Assembly: GCA_025920305.1 (NCBI GenBank)
Contig: JAPDMB010000002.1
Coordinates: 1-33,024, forward strand
Length of the DNA stretch: 33,024 nucleotides
Direction: 5' to 3'
Origin: Candidatus Parvarchaeota archaeon
GTDB taxonomy: Archaea; Nanobdellota; Nanobdellia; Parvarchaeales; Parvarchaeaceae
Shown here: positions 14,584 through 24,353 of the stretch, one piece after another
Layout of the letters: the number at the start of each line of letters is the position of its first letter
How positions within the stretch are numbered: position 1 is the stretch's first letter
The notes under the pieces: generated by a model
Databases searched by the model: none
Seen by the model: only the letters and a program-made list of their open reading frames with translations
Told to the model about the DNA's origin: nothing
Translations under genes and position numbers: made by a program

Positions 14584-15447
14584 GTGAATAATATGACAGG
14601 TATAAAACCAAGCGGATTAGAGTATAACCTTACGATGACTTCCCATGCAAATATAAAGGGGGAAGAGCCCGGCATCACACAGGAGAACCAGCCTTACAGA
14701 AGGAGAATAGATAGATATGCGGACGATATAAGTCGTCAGTTAAATGAAGATCAGCGTATTGGTGACATACTCACTGGTCCTGAGATAGCTGGGTTGTATA
14801 TTAAAGTACAGGAACCTAAAGCGGCTCAGATGGGTCAGGAGAATGCTATAATAGAGCATCAAAGATTGACTCAAATAGAGGAGCGCTCGCTTGTTTTTCC
14901 AGAGAGTTGTGGAGGACTTCCTCTGATCGACTTTGTTGTTCGTCCATACGTAGATAGCAGCAATAATAGGGTGTACTATAATGATCCAGAAACTGGAAAG
15001 CCGGAACCCTTGGTGACGTTTTGGGCTCTCTATGGATATAGATTTTACAATAGAAAGCCAGAGTACGGTAAAAACATGTACGAAGAGATGTTTAGAATAG
15101 CAGATCGGGCAAGCGATGTGGGCTTGAATATCGGCTCAGTCAAGCGTGATCTTGTAAATGCTCATATTATAAATGATAGTTTTGAGGTAAGAGGATATTC
15201 TCATTATAGGATAAATGGTTCGGATGATTATGAATCTCTTCACATAGGTTCTAGCTATGAAAAGAAGGAAACTATCCCAGAAAAAGCAGTCAATGCGCTT
15301 TATAACCTTCTAAAGGGGACGATAGTAGGTCCTAGGACGATAATATTCTCTAAAAGACCTGTAAGAGTCAGTCAACTTGAGCTTTTGCTGAAAGCACTGT
15401 CAGACGAAGACCACGGGCAGAAAGTTAGTGAGATGGAGAATATTTGA
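14584..15447 (+). CDS. Hypothetical protein, first gene of an orphan pair
   Basis: 287 residues if started at GTG 14584 (leaderless spacing), 284 from ATG 14593. I do not recognise a family. No signal peptide or membrane segment. The N-terminal 90 residues are charged and Gln/Glu-rich, a central part (about 105-160) is rich in Tyr/Phe/Pro ('VTFWALYGYRFYNRKPEYG'), and the C-terminal part contains alternating helices and strands ('VGLNIGSVKRDLVNAHIINDSFEVRGYSHYRI' region) that could be a winged-helix, but this is weak. Arginine is often CGT here, in contrast to AGG/AGA in neighbouring genes, suggesting acquisition or a distinct history. The next gene starts within 3 nt of its stop. Confidence 0.75.
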   Translation: MNNMTGIKPSGLEYNLTMTSHANIKGEEPGITQENQPYRRRIDRYADDISRQLNEDQRIGDILTGPEIAGLYIKVQEPKAAQMGQENAIIEHQRLTQIEERSLVFPESCGGLPLIDFVVRPYVDSSNNRVYYNDPETGKPEPLVTFWALYGYRFYNRKPEYGKNMYEEMFRIADRASDVGLNIGSVKRDLVNAHIINDSFEVRGYSHYRINGSDDYESLHIGSSYEKKETIPEKAVNALYNLLKGTIVGPRTIIFSKRPVRVSQLELLLKALSDEDHGQKVSEMENI

Positions 15448-15449
15448 AT

Positions 15450-16229
15450 ATGGGAACTAATTTTAAAGATGATTTAAAGAGATTCGGCAGAAGCGTAAGC
15501 AGAGGCGTATACTCTGGATTGAAATCGTCTGCTAATCTTGCGTATGATAAGCTGTATGATAAGCTTATAGAAGAACCTAAAAACACAGCTAGAGAGGCTG
15601 GTCGTTTAGAGGATATACTGGCGGAGGACGGGGCTTCGATAATTTTACCTTCTATGGTAAAGTATGATGATAAAGTCACACCGAATAGTATATGGGCCAA
15701 TCCAGATGTACTAGGCCGTATACATGTAGACGAGGGCGATGCTGTGTTGTTATTGGAAGAGATAACCTACGGAAATGAGAAATATTACCCATTGAGAGGA
15801 CCTTTCAAAGTAGAAACGCATGAGAGGATAGGCCCCTCATATATCTTTATGAATAGTTCGAATTCTCCTTATGGCGGTTCGTATGTGGAGATTATAAACC
15901 CTATGTACGCAGCTGGGGAATTCAGAGGGAAGATCGTGGGTTACTATCCGTTGGAGAAGATTTATAAGAGCCGTGGCCCAGGCATAGTTCCACTTAGCTA
16001 TGCGAAAAAGATAGCTGATTCACATAACTTTCTGCGTCCAAAAGAGGGTACCATAGTTCCCGTCATGACGTATGACGATAATGGAAATGTAAACGGTATT
16101 TATCAGGCTGAAGTTTCTTCACTTGGCAATAAATTCCAAATCCCAACTGATATAAATTTGAAGAATGTGAACTCAGTAGGCGTACATCTTGGTTTTTCTA
16201 GCATACTAGTCAGAAATAAACTGCTTTGA
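15450..16229 (+). CDS. Hypothetical protein, second gene of an orphan pair
   Basis: 259 residues from ATG 15450; an in-frame TTG at 15444 overlaps the previous stop. No family recognised. The N-terminal 60 residues are helical, basic and amphipathic ('FKDDLKRFGRSVSRGVYSG'), and the rest looks beta-rich with Gly/Pro/Tyr turns ('YYPLRGPFKVETHERIGPSYIF' region and 'GGSYVEIINPMYAAGEF'). No transmembrane segment. It is almost certainly co-translated with the preceding gene and shares its CGT-rich arginine codons. A structural, viral or mobile-element origin is possible but unsupported by any recognised hallmark. Confidence 0.75.
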   Translation: MGTNFKDDLKRFGRSVSRGVYSGLKSSANLAYDKLYDKLIEEPKNTAREAGRLEDILAEDGASIILPSMVKYDDKVTPNSIWANPDVLGRIHVDEGDAVLLLEEITYGNEKYYPLRGPFKVETHERIGPSYIFMNSSNSPYGGSYVEIINPMYAAGEFRGKIVGYYPLEKIYKSRGPGIVPLSYAKKIADSHNFLRPKEGTIVPVMTYDDNGNVNGIYQAEVSSLGNKFQIPTDINLKNVNSVGVHLGFSSILVRNKLL

Positions 16230-16258
16230 TTCCCTCCCCTAAGCCAGAAAAATAAGAG

Positions 16259-16267
16259 ATTAATATA
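16259..16267 (+). promoter_or_regulatory. TATA box of aIF1A
   Basis: ATTAATATA centred 25 nt before the ATG at 16289; leaderless. Confidence 0.55.
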
Positions 16268-16288
16268 CTGGTTTCTATTTAGAGTATC

Positions 16289-16582
16289 ATGGTAGAAGCA
16301 CCGCAGTTCAGGTTGCCGAAGAATGGAGAAGTGCTCGGATATGTAACACAGCTCCTGGGCTTTGGAAGGATGTACGTCAAATGCAGTGATGATAAAACGA
16401 GGCTTTGTGTGATAAAGGGAAGCATAAGCAGGTATCTATGGGTGAGAGAAGGAGATATTGTCATAGTCAAGCCATGGGAAATAGAGAAGGATAAGAAAGG
16501 GGATGTTATGTACAAATACGAGAAAAACACCTGGAATTTCCTAAGATCGAAGGGGATCGATATAAACAAATTGATAAGCTGA
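16289..16582 (+). CDS. eif1a: Translation initiation factor aIF1A
   Basis: 97 residues, the archaeal length. The S1/OB-fold is evident: 'EVLGYVTQLLGFGRMYVKCSDDKTRLCVIKG' region (about 13-43), then 'RYLWVREGDIVIVKPWEIEKDKKGDVMYKY' region (about 48-77). Binds the A site of the small subunit and promotes scanning/initiator tRNA placement, the counterpart of IF1/eIF1A. Monocistronic, just upstream of the 16S region. Confidence 0.95.
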   Translation: MVEAPQFRLPKNGEVLGYVTQLLGFGRMYVKCSDDKTRLCVIKGSISRYLWVREGDIVIVKPWEIEKDKKGDVMYKYEKNTWNFLRSKGIDINKLIS

Positions 16583-16804
16583 ACCACCATCTCTAAATCC
16601 GAATCGCATTGAATTGCAATATCATATGTTCAAATATCAAAGTTTAGTGAATAATCGGCTGATTTGAGATGTAGCATTAATAATAGATAAAATTTATATA
16701 CGGGTGACTGATGTTAATAAGGTATCTACAAACTCGGTGTGTGCGGAGTGCTCTTTAGAGTACAATGAAAACACCTTTCCATTTGTAGAACACAGATAGT
16801 TCGA

Positions 16805-16824
16805 TGCTTTTCGTAAGAAAAGCA
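16805..16824 (+). other. GNRA-tetraloop hairpin in the 16S leader
   Basis: TGCTTTTC and GAAAAGCA form a perfect 8-bp stem closed by a GTAA loop, 58 nt before the mature 16S 5' end. Likely a structural element of the pre-rRNA leader. Confidence 0.6.
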
Positions 16825-16857
16825 GATGAGAAATATGAGTGCATATAAGAGATGTTA

Positions 16858-16880
16858 ATGCATGATGGACTCCAAATCCA
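16858..16880 (+). other. 5' strand of the pre-16S processing stem
   Basis: AATGCATGATGGACTCC followed by AAATCCA pairs with 18417-18439 downstream of the 16S gene. The helix is about 23 bp with one bulged T and one G-U pair. It ends only 2 nt before the mature 5' end. Confidence 0.75.
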
Positions 16881-16882
16881 CA

Positions 16883-18387
<1,505 letters not shown>

Positions 18388-18416
18388 AAAGATATCAAAG
18401 TGGAGGTTTAGTTCAC

Positions 18417-18439
18417 TGGATTTGGGGTCCTCATGCATT
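18417..18439 (+). other. 3' strand of the pre-16S processing stem
   Basis: TGGATTTGGGGTCCTCATGC plus ATT, complementary to 16858-16880, about 30 nt after the mature 3' end. It lies within the short spacer before nrdJ. Confidence 0.75.
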
Positions 18440-18471
18440 TTAGGTTTGTTAGGGGATGATTTTCATTCATT

Positions 18472-20754
18472 ATGATAGAATTACCAAAGGAAACAATTGA
18501 CTTCTTCGGCGGGGATGAATTAAGGGCTAGAATATTCTATGAGAAGTATACTCTTTCGGACGAAGAGGGGAACAGATTAGAAAAAACACCGAAGGAGATG
18601 TGGAGAAGGATAGCCAAAGCTTTGGCGAGCGTAGAAAAGACCGAGGAGAATAGGAAGAAGTTCGAAAAAGAGTTCTACTGGCTCCTTGAAGACTTTAAGT
18701 TTGTTCCAGGCGGGCGGATACTCTTTGCCGCAGGTTCGTCGCATAAGGCGACCCTTCTTAACTGCTATTATCTACCGATAAAAGACGATTCTTTGGAGGC
18801 CATATTCACCACAGCAAGGGAGATGGCAAGGACATATTCATACGGAGGAGGGGTTGGGATAGATATCTCGATATTAAGGCCGAAAGGCACGCCAGTCCAC
18901 AATGCAGCGAGGTTCTCCACCGGCTCAGTCTCTTTTATGGAGCTTTTCTCAGTCACCACCGGGACGATTGGGCAGACCGGCAGGCGCGGTGCATTGATGA
19001 TCACTATGGATGTTTCACATCCGGATATAGAAGATTTTATAGAGATAAAGAAAGATAAGAAGAGCGTTAGATACGCTAACATAAGCGTCAAGGTGACCGA
19101 TGACTTCATGGAGGCTGTAGCTGAAAATAAACCATTCGTTTTGCACTTCAAGAATGATAAAGTGGAAGTCAAGAGGGAGGTGAATGCGAGGGACCTTTGG
19201 AAGAGGATAATAGAGAATGCTCTGGCTACAGGCGATCCAGGCATAATGTTCTGGGATAAGATGAAGAGGGAGTCTCCAACTGAATATGATGAGAGGATGG
19301 CTATAAAGGGGACAAATCCCTGCTCAGAGCAGCCGCTGGAGGATTATGGCGCCTGTGATCTTGGGGCTCTGAATCTGTCATACTTTGTCAAAAACAAATT
19401 TGAGAAGGATGCGGAGGTTGACTGGGAGAACCTGGAGAAAGTTATAAGGCTGGGCGTAAGGTTCCTGGATAATGTCCTAGATTATAGCTACGATAGGCAC
19501 GCGCTTAAGGCGCAGGCTGAGGAGACTTTGTACGCCAGAAGGATAGGCCTTGGCTTTATGGGTTTGGCGGATATGCTCATAAGTCTGGGATTAAAGTACG
19601 ACTCGGATGAAGCGATTCAGTTCGTTGATTCTATCATGAAAAGAATAAAGGAGATAGCTTACGATGAAAGTTCAAACCTTTCAGCCGAAAAAGGCCATTT
19701 TCCTGCCTTCGTCGCAGAGAAGCATGTTTCAGGGGATTTCGTGAGCAGGCTGGACAAACAATTGATAGAGAAGATAAAAAAACAGGGCTTAAGAAATTCA
19801 TGCATATTGACGGTCGCGCCCACCGGCTCCATATCGACCATGGTCGGCGTGAGCGGCGGAATAGAACCCATATTCGCGCTCAGCTACATAAGGAGATCCG
19901 AATCCCTGTCTGAGGAGAGCTTTGACGTTTTGGACCCATTCGTAAAGGAGTATATGGATAAATTTGGGATAAAGAGCATCAAGGATCTACCGGATACTTT
20001 TGTCACAGCTCATAACATAGATCCGTTTTTCAGAGTGAAGATGCAGGCGACGATACAAAAGCACATAGATTCATCGATATCCTCGACGGTAAACCTGCCT
20101 TCCTCTGCTGGTTTTGAAGTCGTGGATAAGATATTCAATTATGCATGGAAGCTGGGCTGCAAGTCGGTAACTGTCTATAGAGAGGGGTCGAAGGAAGATA
20201 TATTGAAGTCCAAAGATGAGGGCGACGATAGCCTAAATAAGCCGCGTGAGAGGAGGCTAGGTGGATCAGGCAAGTTGTCAAGACCTTACCTTCTCCGAGG
20301 TACGACTATGAAGTTCCCAGTATCGGACGGAAGTTTGTATATAACCATCAATAAAGATGACGGCCATGTTGAGGAGGTCTTCATAAGTCTTGGGCGTTCT
20401 GGCGAGGCTGAGAAGGCTTACACTGAAGCGATTGGCAGGCTCATCAGCATATACCTGCAGGAAGGAGGAGATGTCGACAGGATAATAAAGACACTGAAAG
20501 GGATAAAGGGCGGGAGCAGCATATGGTTCAACGGCATGCAGATCTTCTCAGTCCCTGATGCCGTGTCAAAGGCTTTGGAGATGGAGGAGAAAGGTATAAA
20601 CATAGCTAGTATGAGGAGCCTCCACTCTGTTATCAGCTCCGAACCTGACAAAAACGAAGGGTTTTCCGTATGCCCGTCTTGCGGGCAGAATACTTTGGTA
20701 TTTGAGAATGGTTGCTATATCTGCAAGTCATGCGGGTACACTAAATGCGAGTAA
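18472..20754 (+). CDS. nrdJ: Adenosylcobalamin-dependent (class II) ribonucleotide reductase
   Basis: 760 residues. Reduces ribonucleotides to deoxyribonucleotides with B12 as radical source. Visible: N-terminal 'EKYTLSDEEGN', 'LLNCYYLPI' with the first redox Cys (near 98), 'SYGGGVGIDIS' (near 123), the thiyl-radical Cys in NPCSEQ (282-287), the second redox Cys in 'NSCILTVAPTGSIS', a TSCPD domain near 600-705 ('FPVSDGSLYITIN', 'AIGRLISIYLQEGGD'), and a C-terminal zinc ribbon with two CxxC pairs ('CPSCGQ', 'CKSCGYTKCE'). The TSCPD plus zinc end is usual for archaeal NrdJ. It starts 85 nt after the 16S gene, with no convincing own TATA box, so read-through from rRNA is possible. No ATP-cone is recognised. 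Confidence 0.96.
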   Translation: MIELPKETIDFFGGDELRARIFYEKYTLSDEEGNRLEKTPKEMWRRIAKALASVEKTEENRKKFEKEFYWLLEDFKFVPGGRILFAAGSSHKATLLNCYYLPIKDDSLEAIFTTAREMARTYSYGGGVGIDISILRPKGTPVHNAARFSTGSVSFMELFSVTTGTIGQTGRRGALMITMDVSHPDIEDFIEIKKDKKSVRYANISVKVTDDFMEAVAENKPFVLHFKNDKVEVKREVNARDLWKRIIENALATGDPGIMFWDKMKRESPTEYDERMAIKGTNPCSEQPLEDYGACDLGALNLSYFVKNKFEKDAEVDWENLEKVIRLGVRFLDNVLDYSYDRHALKAQAEETLYARRIGLGFMGLADMLISLGLKYDSDEAIQFVDSIMKRIKEIAYDESSNLSAEKGHFPAFVAEKHVSGDFVSRLDKQLIEKIKKQGLRNSCILTVAPTGSISTMVGVSGGIEPIFALSYIRRSESLSEESFDVLDPFVKEYMDKFGIKSIKDLPDTFVTAHNIDPFFRVKMQATIQKHIDSSISSTVNLPSSAGFEVVDKIFNYAWKLGCKSVTVYREGSKEDILKSKDEGDDSLNKPRERRLGGSGKLSRPYLLRGTTMKFPVSDGSLYITINKDDGHVEEVFISLGRSGEAEKAYTEAIGRLISIYLQEGGDVDRIIKTLKGIKGGSSIWFNGMQIFSVPDAVSKALEMEEKGINIASMRSLHSVISSEPDKNEGFSVCPSCGQNTLVFENGCYICKSCGYTKCE

Positions 20755-20810
20755 ACTACCATCCGCTAAAGCGTATGTGCTTCCTTCTCGAAAATAGGCG
20801 ATGACAAAGT

Positions 20811-20818
20811 TTTTAAAC
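20811..20818 (+). promoter_or_regulatory. TATA box of the Rpo11-signal peptidase operon
   Basis: TTTTAAAC centred 26 nt before the ATG at 20841; leaderless. Confidence 0.6.
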
Positions 20819-20840
20819 GAGGGCAGTAGTTATTAGTGTA

Positions 20841-21116
20841 ATGGAAGTTGAAATCTTGGAGAGAACCGATGAAAGTATAAAATTCAGGGTGAAGGGTGGA
20901 TCACAATCCATATTGAACCTTATAAAAATGGAAGGCGAAGCCGTAGAAGGCGTCTCTTTCATAGGTTTTGCGATTGAGCATCCTCTTGAAAGATCATCTG
21001 TGCTTGTCATCAAATCGGATGGGAAGGACATAGACAAGGTGTTCAAGAAGGTGATAGATAATACCGTGTCTGATCTTGAGAAATTGAAAAAGGACTTTGA
21101 CAGCGTGCTCAAGTAA
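20841..21116 (+). CDS. rpoL: RNA polymerase subunit Rpo11 (L)
   Basis: 91 residues, the archaeal Rpo11 size. 'EVEILERTDESIKFRVKGG', then 'SILNLIKMEG', 'VSFIGFAIEHPLERSSVLVIKSDGKD' and a C-terminal helix match the alpha-like dimerisation fold, with the conserved 'HPL' and 'TDG-like' SDG. It pairs with Rpo3 (7978-8733) to nucleate the polymerase. It is followed after 6 nt by a signal peptidase, so the two are probably co-transcribed. Confidence 0.88.
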   Translation: MEVEILERTDESIKFRVKGGSQSILNLIKMEGEAVEGVSFIGFAIEHPLERSSVLVIKSDGKDIDKVFKKVIDNTVSDLEKLKKDFDSVLK

Positions 21117-21122
21117 TTCATT

Positions 21123-21716
21123 ATGAGCAGGCAAGAACAGACAGGGGGAGACAAGAATTATATCACATTTTTGAAGGAAACTCTTCTAGGGGAGAATTTA
21201 TACTCTTTGATATTTTACCTGGTTGTCTTCTATATCTTACTTACATACGCGGTCTTTCCTATGACATACAGTCTGACTTCGGTAAGTGACATAAGCGCCG
21301 TGATATCTCCCAGCATGGTGCATCAGGAACCGCAGATCAATGCGACCTTCTATGGTTGGCTTTATGACCATGGATTCAACATGTCCCAAGTCGCAAGATG
21401 GCCTTTCCAGGGCGGGCTCAGCGTCGGTTCGCTGGTCGTAGCGTTTAAGACCCCGGCAGATGACATAAAAGTCGGTGATATAATCATATACAGGGCCGAT
21501 GTAAACGGCGAAGAGTTGGACGTGATCCACAGGGTTATAAATGAGACGGTGATCGATGGCAGTTATTACTTCACTACAAAGGGCGATGCGAATCCTTATC
21601 CTCTGTCCTTTGAATATAATATACCATACAGCGCGGTCGTAGGGAAGGTGGATACTGTGATTCCCTATCTAGGCTACCCCAGATATATAGCATATCTGAT
21701 AGTACATGACTTGTAG
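21123..21716 (+). CDS. Signal peptidase I, archaeal/ER (Sec11) type
   Basis: 197 residues with one N-terminal membrane segment (about 26-48). Catalytic Ser64 lies in 'ISPSM', the His136 of 'DVIHRVI' replaces the bacterial Lys, and Asp155 lies in 'TTKGDAN', the Ser-His-Asp set of Sec11-type enzymes. It cleaves signal peptides on the outer face of the membrane; likely substrates in this window include the proteins at 10620 and 29707. Between Ser and His is an insertion of about 40 residues with 'FYGWLYDHGFNMSQVARWPF' that is longer than usual. C-terminus may re-associate with the membrane ('YPRYIAYLIVHDL'). Confidence 0.88.
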   Translation: MSRQEQTGGDKNYITFLKETLLGENLYSLIFYLVVFYILLTYAVFPMTYSLTSVSDISAVISPSMVHQEPQINATFYGWLYDHGFNMSQVARWPFQGGLSVGSLVVAFKTPADDIKVGDIIIYRADVNGEELDVIHRVINETVIDGSYYFTTKGDANPYPLSFEYNIPYSAVVGKVDTVIPYLGYPRYIAYLIVHDL

Positions 21717-21723
21717 AGGCGGT

Positions 21724-23610
21724 TTATATATCGATTACAAGTTTCTCATTCTCTTTGACTAACGGCAGATCTGAGATCACCCTGCCGTTTTTAAATTCCA
21801 GCCTCACTTTCCTGCCCAGAGCTGTCAAGTTTCTTACAAAAGATAGGTCAGAGGGAGGCTGATCAATCGTAATTTTCCTTTCTACCTCATCTATCTTGAC
21901 TCCGATAAAGTATTCATCTATTATATGAGGTATTAGACCTATTGACCAAGCCTGCGAGGCGCATCCTTGCGGCTTTCCGCCTGGTTCAAATATCTCATTT
22001 ACTCTTGATGAGCATTGGACATCGAAGTTTTTGGTCTTTATTATCTCTATCAATTTCCTTCCGAAGGAATAATCCTTGAGCTTGAAAGCTACGCCTGCCG
22101 CTAAAGATGTGAGGAACGGCCATACAGCCCCATTGTGGTATCCCTTTGGGTCGAATGTTCTGTCGTCTTTGGCCACCGAGAGGATGCCATAATCCACGAG
22201 CAGCTTCTCCTTGATATTATTCATGACCATCCTATTCAAGCTGTCATCAAGATCCAGCAGCAGCGGCACGAACAGCTGATTTGCGGAGTTTATATCCTTC
22301 TTTAGCTGATCCGAGAGATAAGAGCCGCGTTTGAACTGTCCAAGCCCGTTCTCTAACTTATCTATCAGCTCCGGAAGCCTTGCATCCTCCTTTCCATATG
22401 ATCTCTCAGCCCTCATCAGATCCTTCAGCGCCCTAAGCCAAAGCGCATGTATCTCTATTGAGTACTCTCTATCAAGCGAATCCATCCAAGTTTCACGGCC
22501 TCTGTCATGTATGAAATTACCATCGAGTCTGCTTTTCATAGTATACACGAACCTGTTCAGCCATGGATCCAGTCTGCTCAGTGTTTCTGAGTCGCCGGTT
22601 TTAAGATAGTAATCAAACAGGGCGATAATAAGGAGAGGCGCAGTATCCATCGGGTAGAGGCTTGATCCGGCGAAGTTGGGGATCCCCTTGTCGCTGGATA
22701 GAGTCACTATATTCTTGATAGTGTCCCTGAAAAAATTATGCTGGTTTATGGATACAAATGAGGGCAATATGAACAGTGCATCCCGCAGCCAGAATTGGTT
22801 GAAATATGGGAAGCCTGCGTATATCCTCTTCTTTTGCAGGTTAGCGTATGAGAACAATGAGTCTATCACGTCCTTCATAAATCCCTTTTCAAACACATCT
22901 CCATAACCGTAGGAGCTACAGACTATATCTATTAGGTCATTGTAATCTTTGCTGGCTGCAAGCCGGTTCTTCACGGATCCGATGAGAGCGCTCTCCTCGA
23001 TGTTCTGCACGCTGAAGGTGATATTAAATTCTTCTCCAGCTTTCAATCTGGCTTTTATAATACCAGGCACAAATTTGTTCTGTTCCTCCGCGTCATCGAA
23101 GTATCTGCTAAAGCCCTTGCTTCTGGCATATTCGCCAGGGGTATGTCTGCCGTAGTAAGGGGCGTATAGGAATTCGCCTCTATCAAAATAAACGTAGAGT
23201 GTATTGCCCTTGTAACCCGCTTTAAATCCTCTTCTGGTCGTCTCAAAGTTATAGGTTTTGTTCGGTATGTAGTTCTCATCTCTTTTTCTTATGTTTATCC
23301 CAATCTCTGCTTCTATATCTGCATCGAGCTGCGGTCTAAGCGTGGCGATCACGTGGTTATCAGAGCAGAATATATCCTCTTCGACAGCCTTGCCACCTAT
23401 ATGGTAAGTGTATCTCCCGAACTGTGAGTTGTACATCTGAAAGCTTTTAACATTGTCCGCTGACAGGTAATCGCCGTTCAATTTGAAGGCGAAATAATCC
23501 ACGAATTTTATGTCTTCATTCCATATCCCGCACCACTTGGAGCCGAATTCTCCGTCATTGAACCTGAATATAAACAGCCCGTTCTTAGAAAGAACATTTA
23601 CTTTGTCCAT
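21724..23610 (-). CDS. Glycogen debranching enzyme-type amylo-alpha-1,6-glucosidase
   Basis: 628 residues. The C-terminal two thirds form the six-hairpin alpha barrel of archaeal/bacterial debranching enzymes: 'AGFPYFNQFWLRDALFILPSF' (about 265-285, catalytic-site Asp in 'LRDAL'), 'ETWMDSLDREYSIEIHALWLRALKDL' region (about 367-392), 'YHNGAVWPFLTSLAAG' (about 491-506) and 'GCASQAWSIG' (about 550-559). The N-terminal 230 residues are a beta-rich domain ('FRFNDGEFGSKWCGIWNEDI'). It hydrolyses alpha-1,6 branches of glycogen or related glucans in the cytoplasm. Its leader of about 60 nt on the minus strand has a CCCCT/AGGGG hairpin (23655-23674). Converges on signal peptidase with a 7-nt gap. Confidence 0.88.
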   Translation of the reverse strand: MDKVNVLSKNGLFIFRFNDGEFGSKWCGIWNEDIKFVDYFAFKLNGDYLSADNVKSFQMYNSQFGRYTYHIGGKAVEEDIFCSDNHVIATLRPQLDADIEAEIGINIRKRDENYIPNKTYNFETTRRGFKAGYKGNTLYVYFDRGEFLYAPYYGRHTPGEYARSKGFSRYFDDAEEQNKFVPGIIKARLKAGEEFNITFSVQNIEESALIGSVKNRLAASKDYNDLIDIVCSSYGYGDVFEKGFMKDVIDSLFSYANLQKKRIYAGFPYFNQFWLRDALFILPSFVSINQHNFFRDTIKNIVTLSSDKGIPNFAGSSLYPMDTAPLLIIALFDYYLKTGDSETLSRLDPWLNRFVYTMKSRLDGNFIHDRGRETWMDSLDREYSIEIHALWLRALKDLMRAERSYGKEDARLPELIDKLENGLGQFKRGSYLSDQLKKDINSANQLFVPLLLDLDDSLNRMVMNNIKEKLLVDYGILSVAKDDRTFDPKGYHNGAVWPFLTSLAAGVAFKLKDYSFGRKLIEIIKTKNFDVQCSSRVNEIFEPGGKPQGCASQAWSIGLIPHIIDEYFIGVKIDEVERKITIDQPPSDLSFVRNLTALGRKVRLEFKNGRVISDLPLVKENEKLVIDI

Positions 23611-23837
23611 ATGTGATTCAACGCATCGATCATTTGACTCTTCGAGCTGGAAGCCCCCCTTAACCTGGTAGGGGATAAAGGCGAATTACAAATTATAATA
23701 GTAACTGTGAAGTATATATAATAATAGGGAAAAACAATCAATATAGAGCATATATTATAATAGCAGTGCAGTTCGCTTGTTTCTCGCGTGGGGAATCTCG
23801 CAAAAAGCTTTAAATATGTTAGCTTATAATAAGTGTA
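23611..23837. promoter_or_regulatory. Divergent control region between the debranching enzyme and the chaperone cluster
   Basis: 227 nt with several AT-rich boxes: TATA-like sequence near 23690-23723 (reading towards the debranching enzyme, which would give a leader of 55 nt or more), a second near 23746-23757, and the chaperone-side TATA CTTTAAATA at 23808-23815, 26 nt before the ATG at 23838. Just upstream of that box the motif TCTCGC occurs twice (23782-23787 and 23796-23801) with a related TTCGC at 23772-23776; these could be operator copies. Confidence 0.5.
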
Positions 23838-24281
23838 ATGATAATCGGATATCAGTTGACGAAGATAGACGCTGAAAGGAACGACAGCATAATACCGCAG
23901 GATCCAATAGAAATCTCATACAAGGCCACTACGAAGAGCGTTGGAAAGGATCAGAATTCTAAGACTTTAAGGTTTGTTTTTGATTATAAAGTAGATTTGA
24001 AGGACAGTAAAGATAACAACGTTGGGAAAATATATATGGAGGGGGCTGTCATCTATACAGGCCCAAGTGTAGAGGAAGCGTATAATAAACTTAATGAAAC
24101 GGGTGTGATGCAGCAGGATATACAGCAGGAGGTGATGCAGACCATAAGCAACATGACTATATTGGAAGCCATGCAGATAAGCAAGACGCTCAACCTGCCA
24201 CCTATAATAAAGCTGCCTGAGCTGACTCTAAGCAGCCAGGAACCCCAAAAAGAGGAGAAAAAGCCAACTAAAGGTAAGTGA
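23838..24281 (+). CDS. SecB-like chaperone family protein (putative)
   Basis: 147 residues, SecB size. Residues 1-80 look like a strand-rich domain ('MIIGYQLTKIDAERND', 'KTLRFVFDYKVDLKD', 'VGKIYMEGAVIYTG'), residues about 74-115 form helices ('QQEVMQTISNMTILEAMQISKTL') and then 'LNLPPIIKLPELTL' precedes a charged disordered tail. This order (antiparallel sheet, helices, then a 'lPPi-lP' segment) resembles archaeal SecB homologues such as MJ0357. Alternative: an unrelated archaeal protein. Its position at the head of the GrpE-DnaK-DnaJ cluster supports a chaperone role, such as holding unfolded chains (inference). Leaderless start at 23838. Confidence 0.55.
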   Translation: MIIGYQLTKIDAERNDSIIPQDPIEISYKATTKSVGKDQNSKTLRFVFDYKVDLKDSKDNNVGKIYMEGAVIYTGPSVEEAYNKLNETGVMQQDIQQEVMQTISNMTILEAMQISKTLNLPPIIKLPELTLSSQEPQKEEKKPTKGK

Positions 24282-24300
24282 TTGGGCGTTTGAACGGTAA

Positions 24301-24310
24301 TTTATAAATA
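24301..24310 (+). promoter_or_regulatory. TATA box of grpE-dnaK
   Basis: TTTATAAATA, 44-53 nt before the grpE start, so the transcript should have a leader of about 20 nt that contains GGTGAT (24345-24350), a Shine-Dalgarno 3 nt before the ATG. Confidence 0.55.
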
Positions 24311-24353
24311 TTCTTGGAGATATTGTTATTAGTCTTCAACCGCTGGTGATTTT

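Larger units (their letters stand above)
16583..16882 (+). promoter_or_regulatory. 16S rRNA promoter and leader (no protein gene)
   Basis: 300 nt without a gene. The first 110 nt show nothing recognisable. A strong TATA box TTTATATA is at 16693-16700, so transcription should start near 16722. The leader of about 160 nt then contains two hairpins (GTGCTC/GAGTAC around 16746-16761, and the perfect GTAA-capped hairpin at 16805-16824) and the 5' strand of the 16S processing stem (16858-16880). Confidence 0.65.

Noticed and set aside
20841..21116. Pcc1 (KEOPS) as identity of the 91-aa protein
   Set aside because: The HPL and SDG pattern and the alpha-like fold order fit Rpo11 better.
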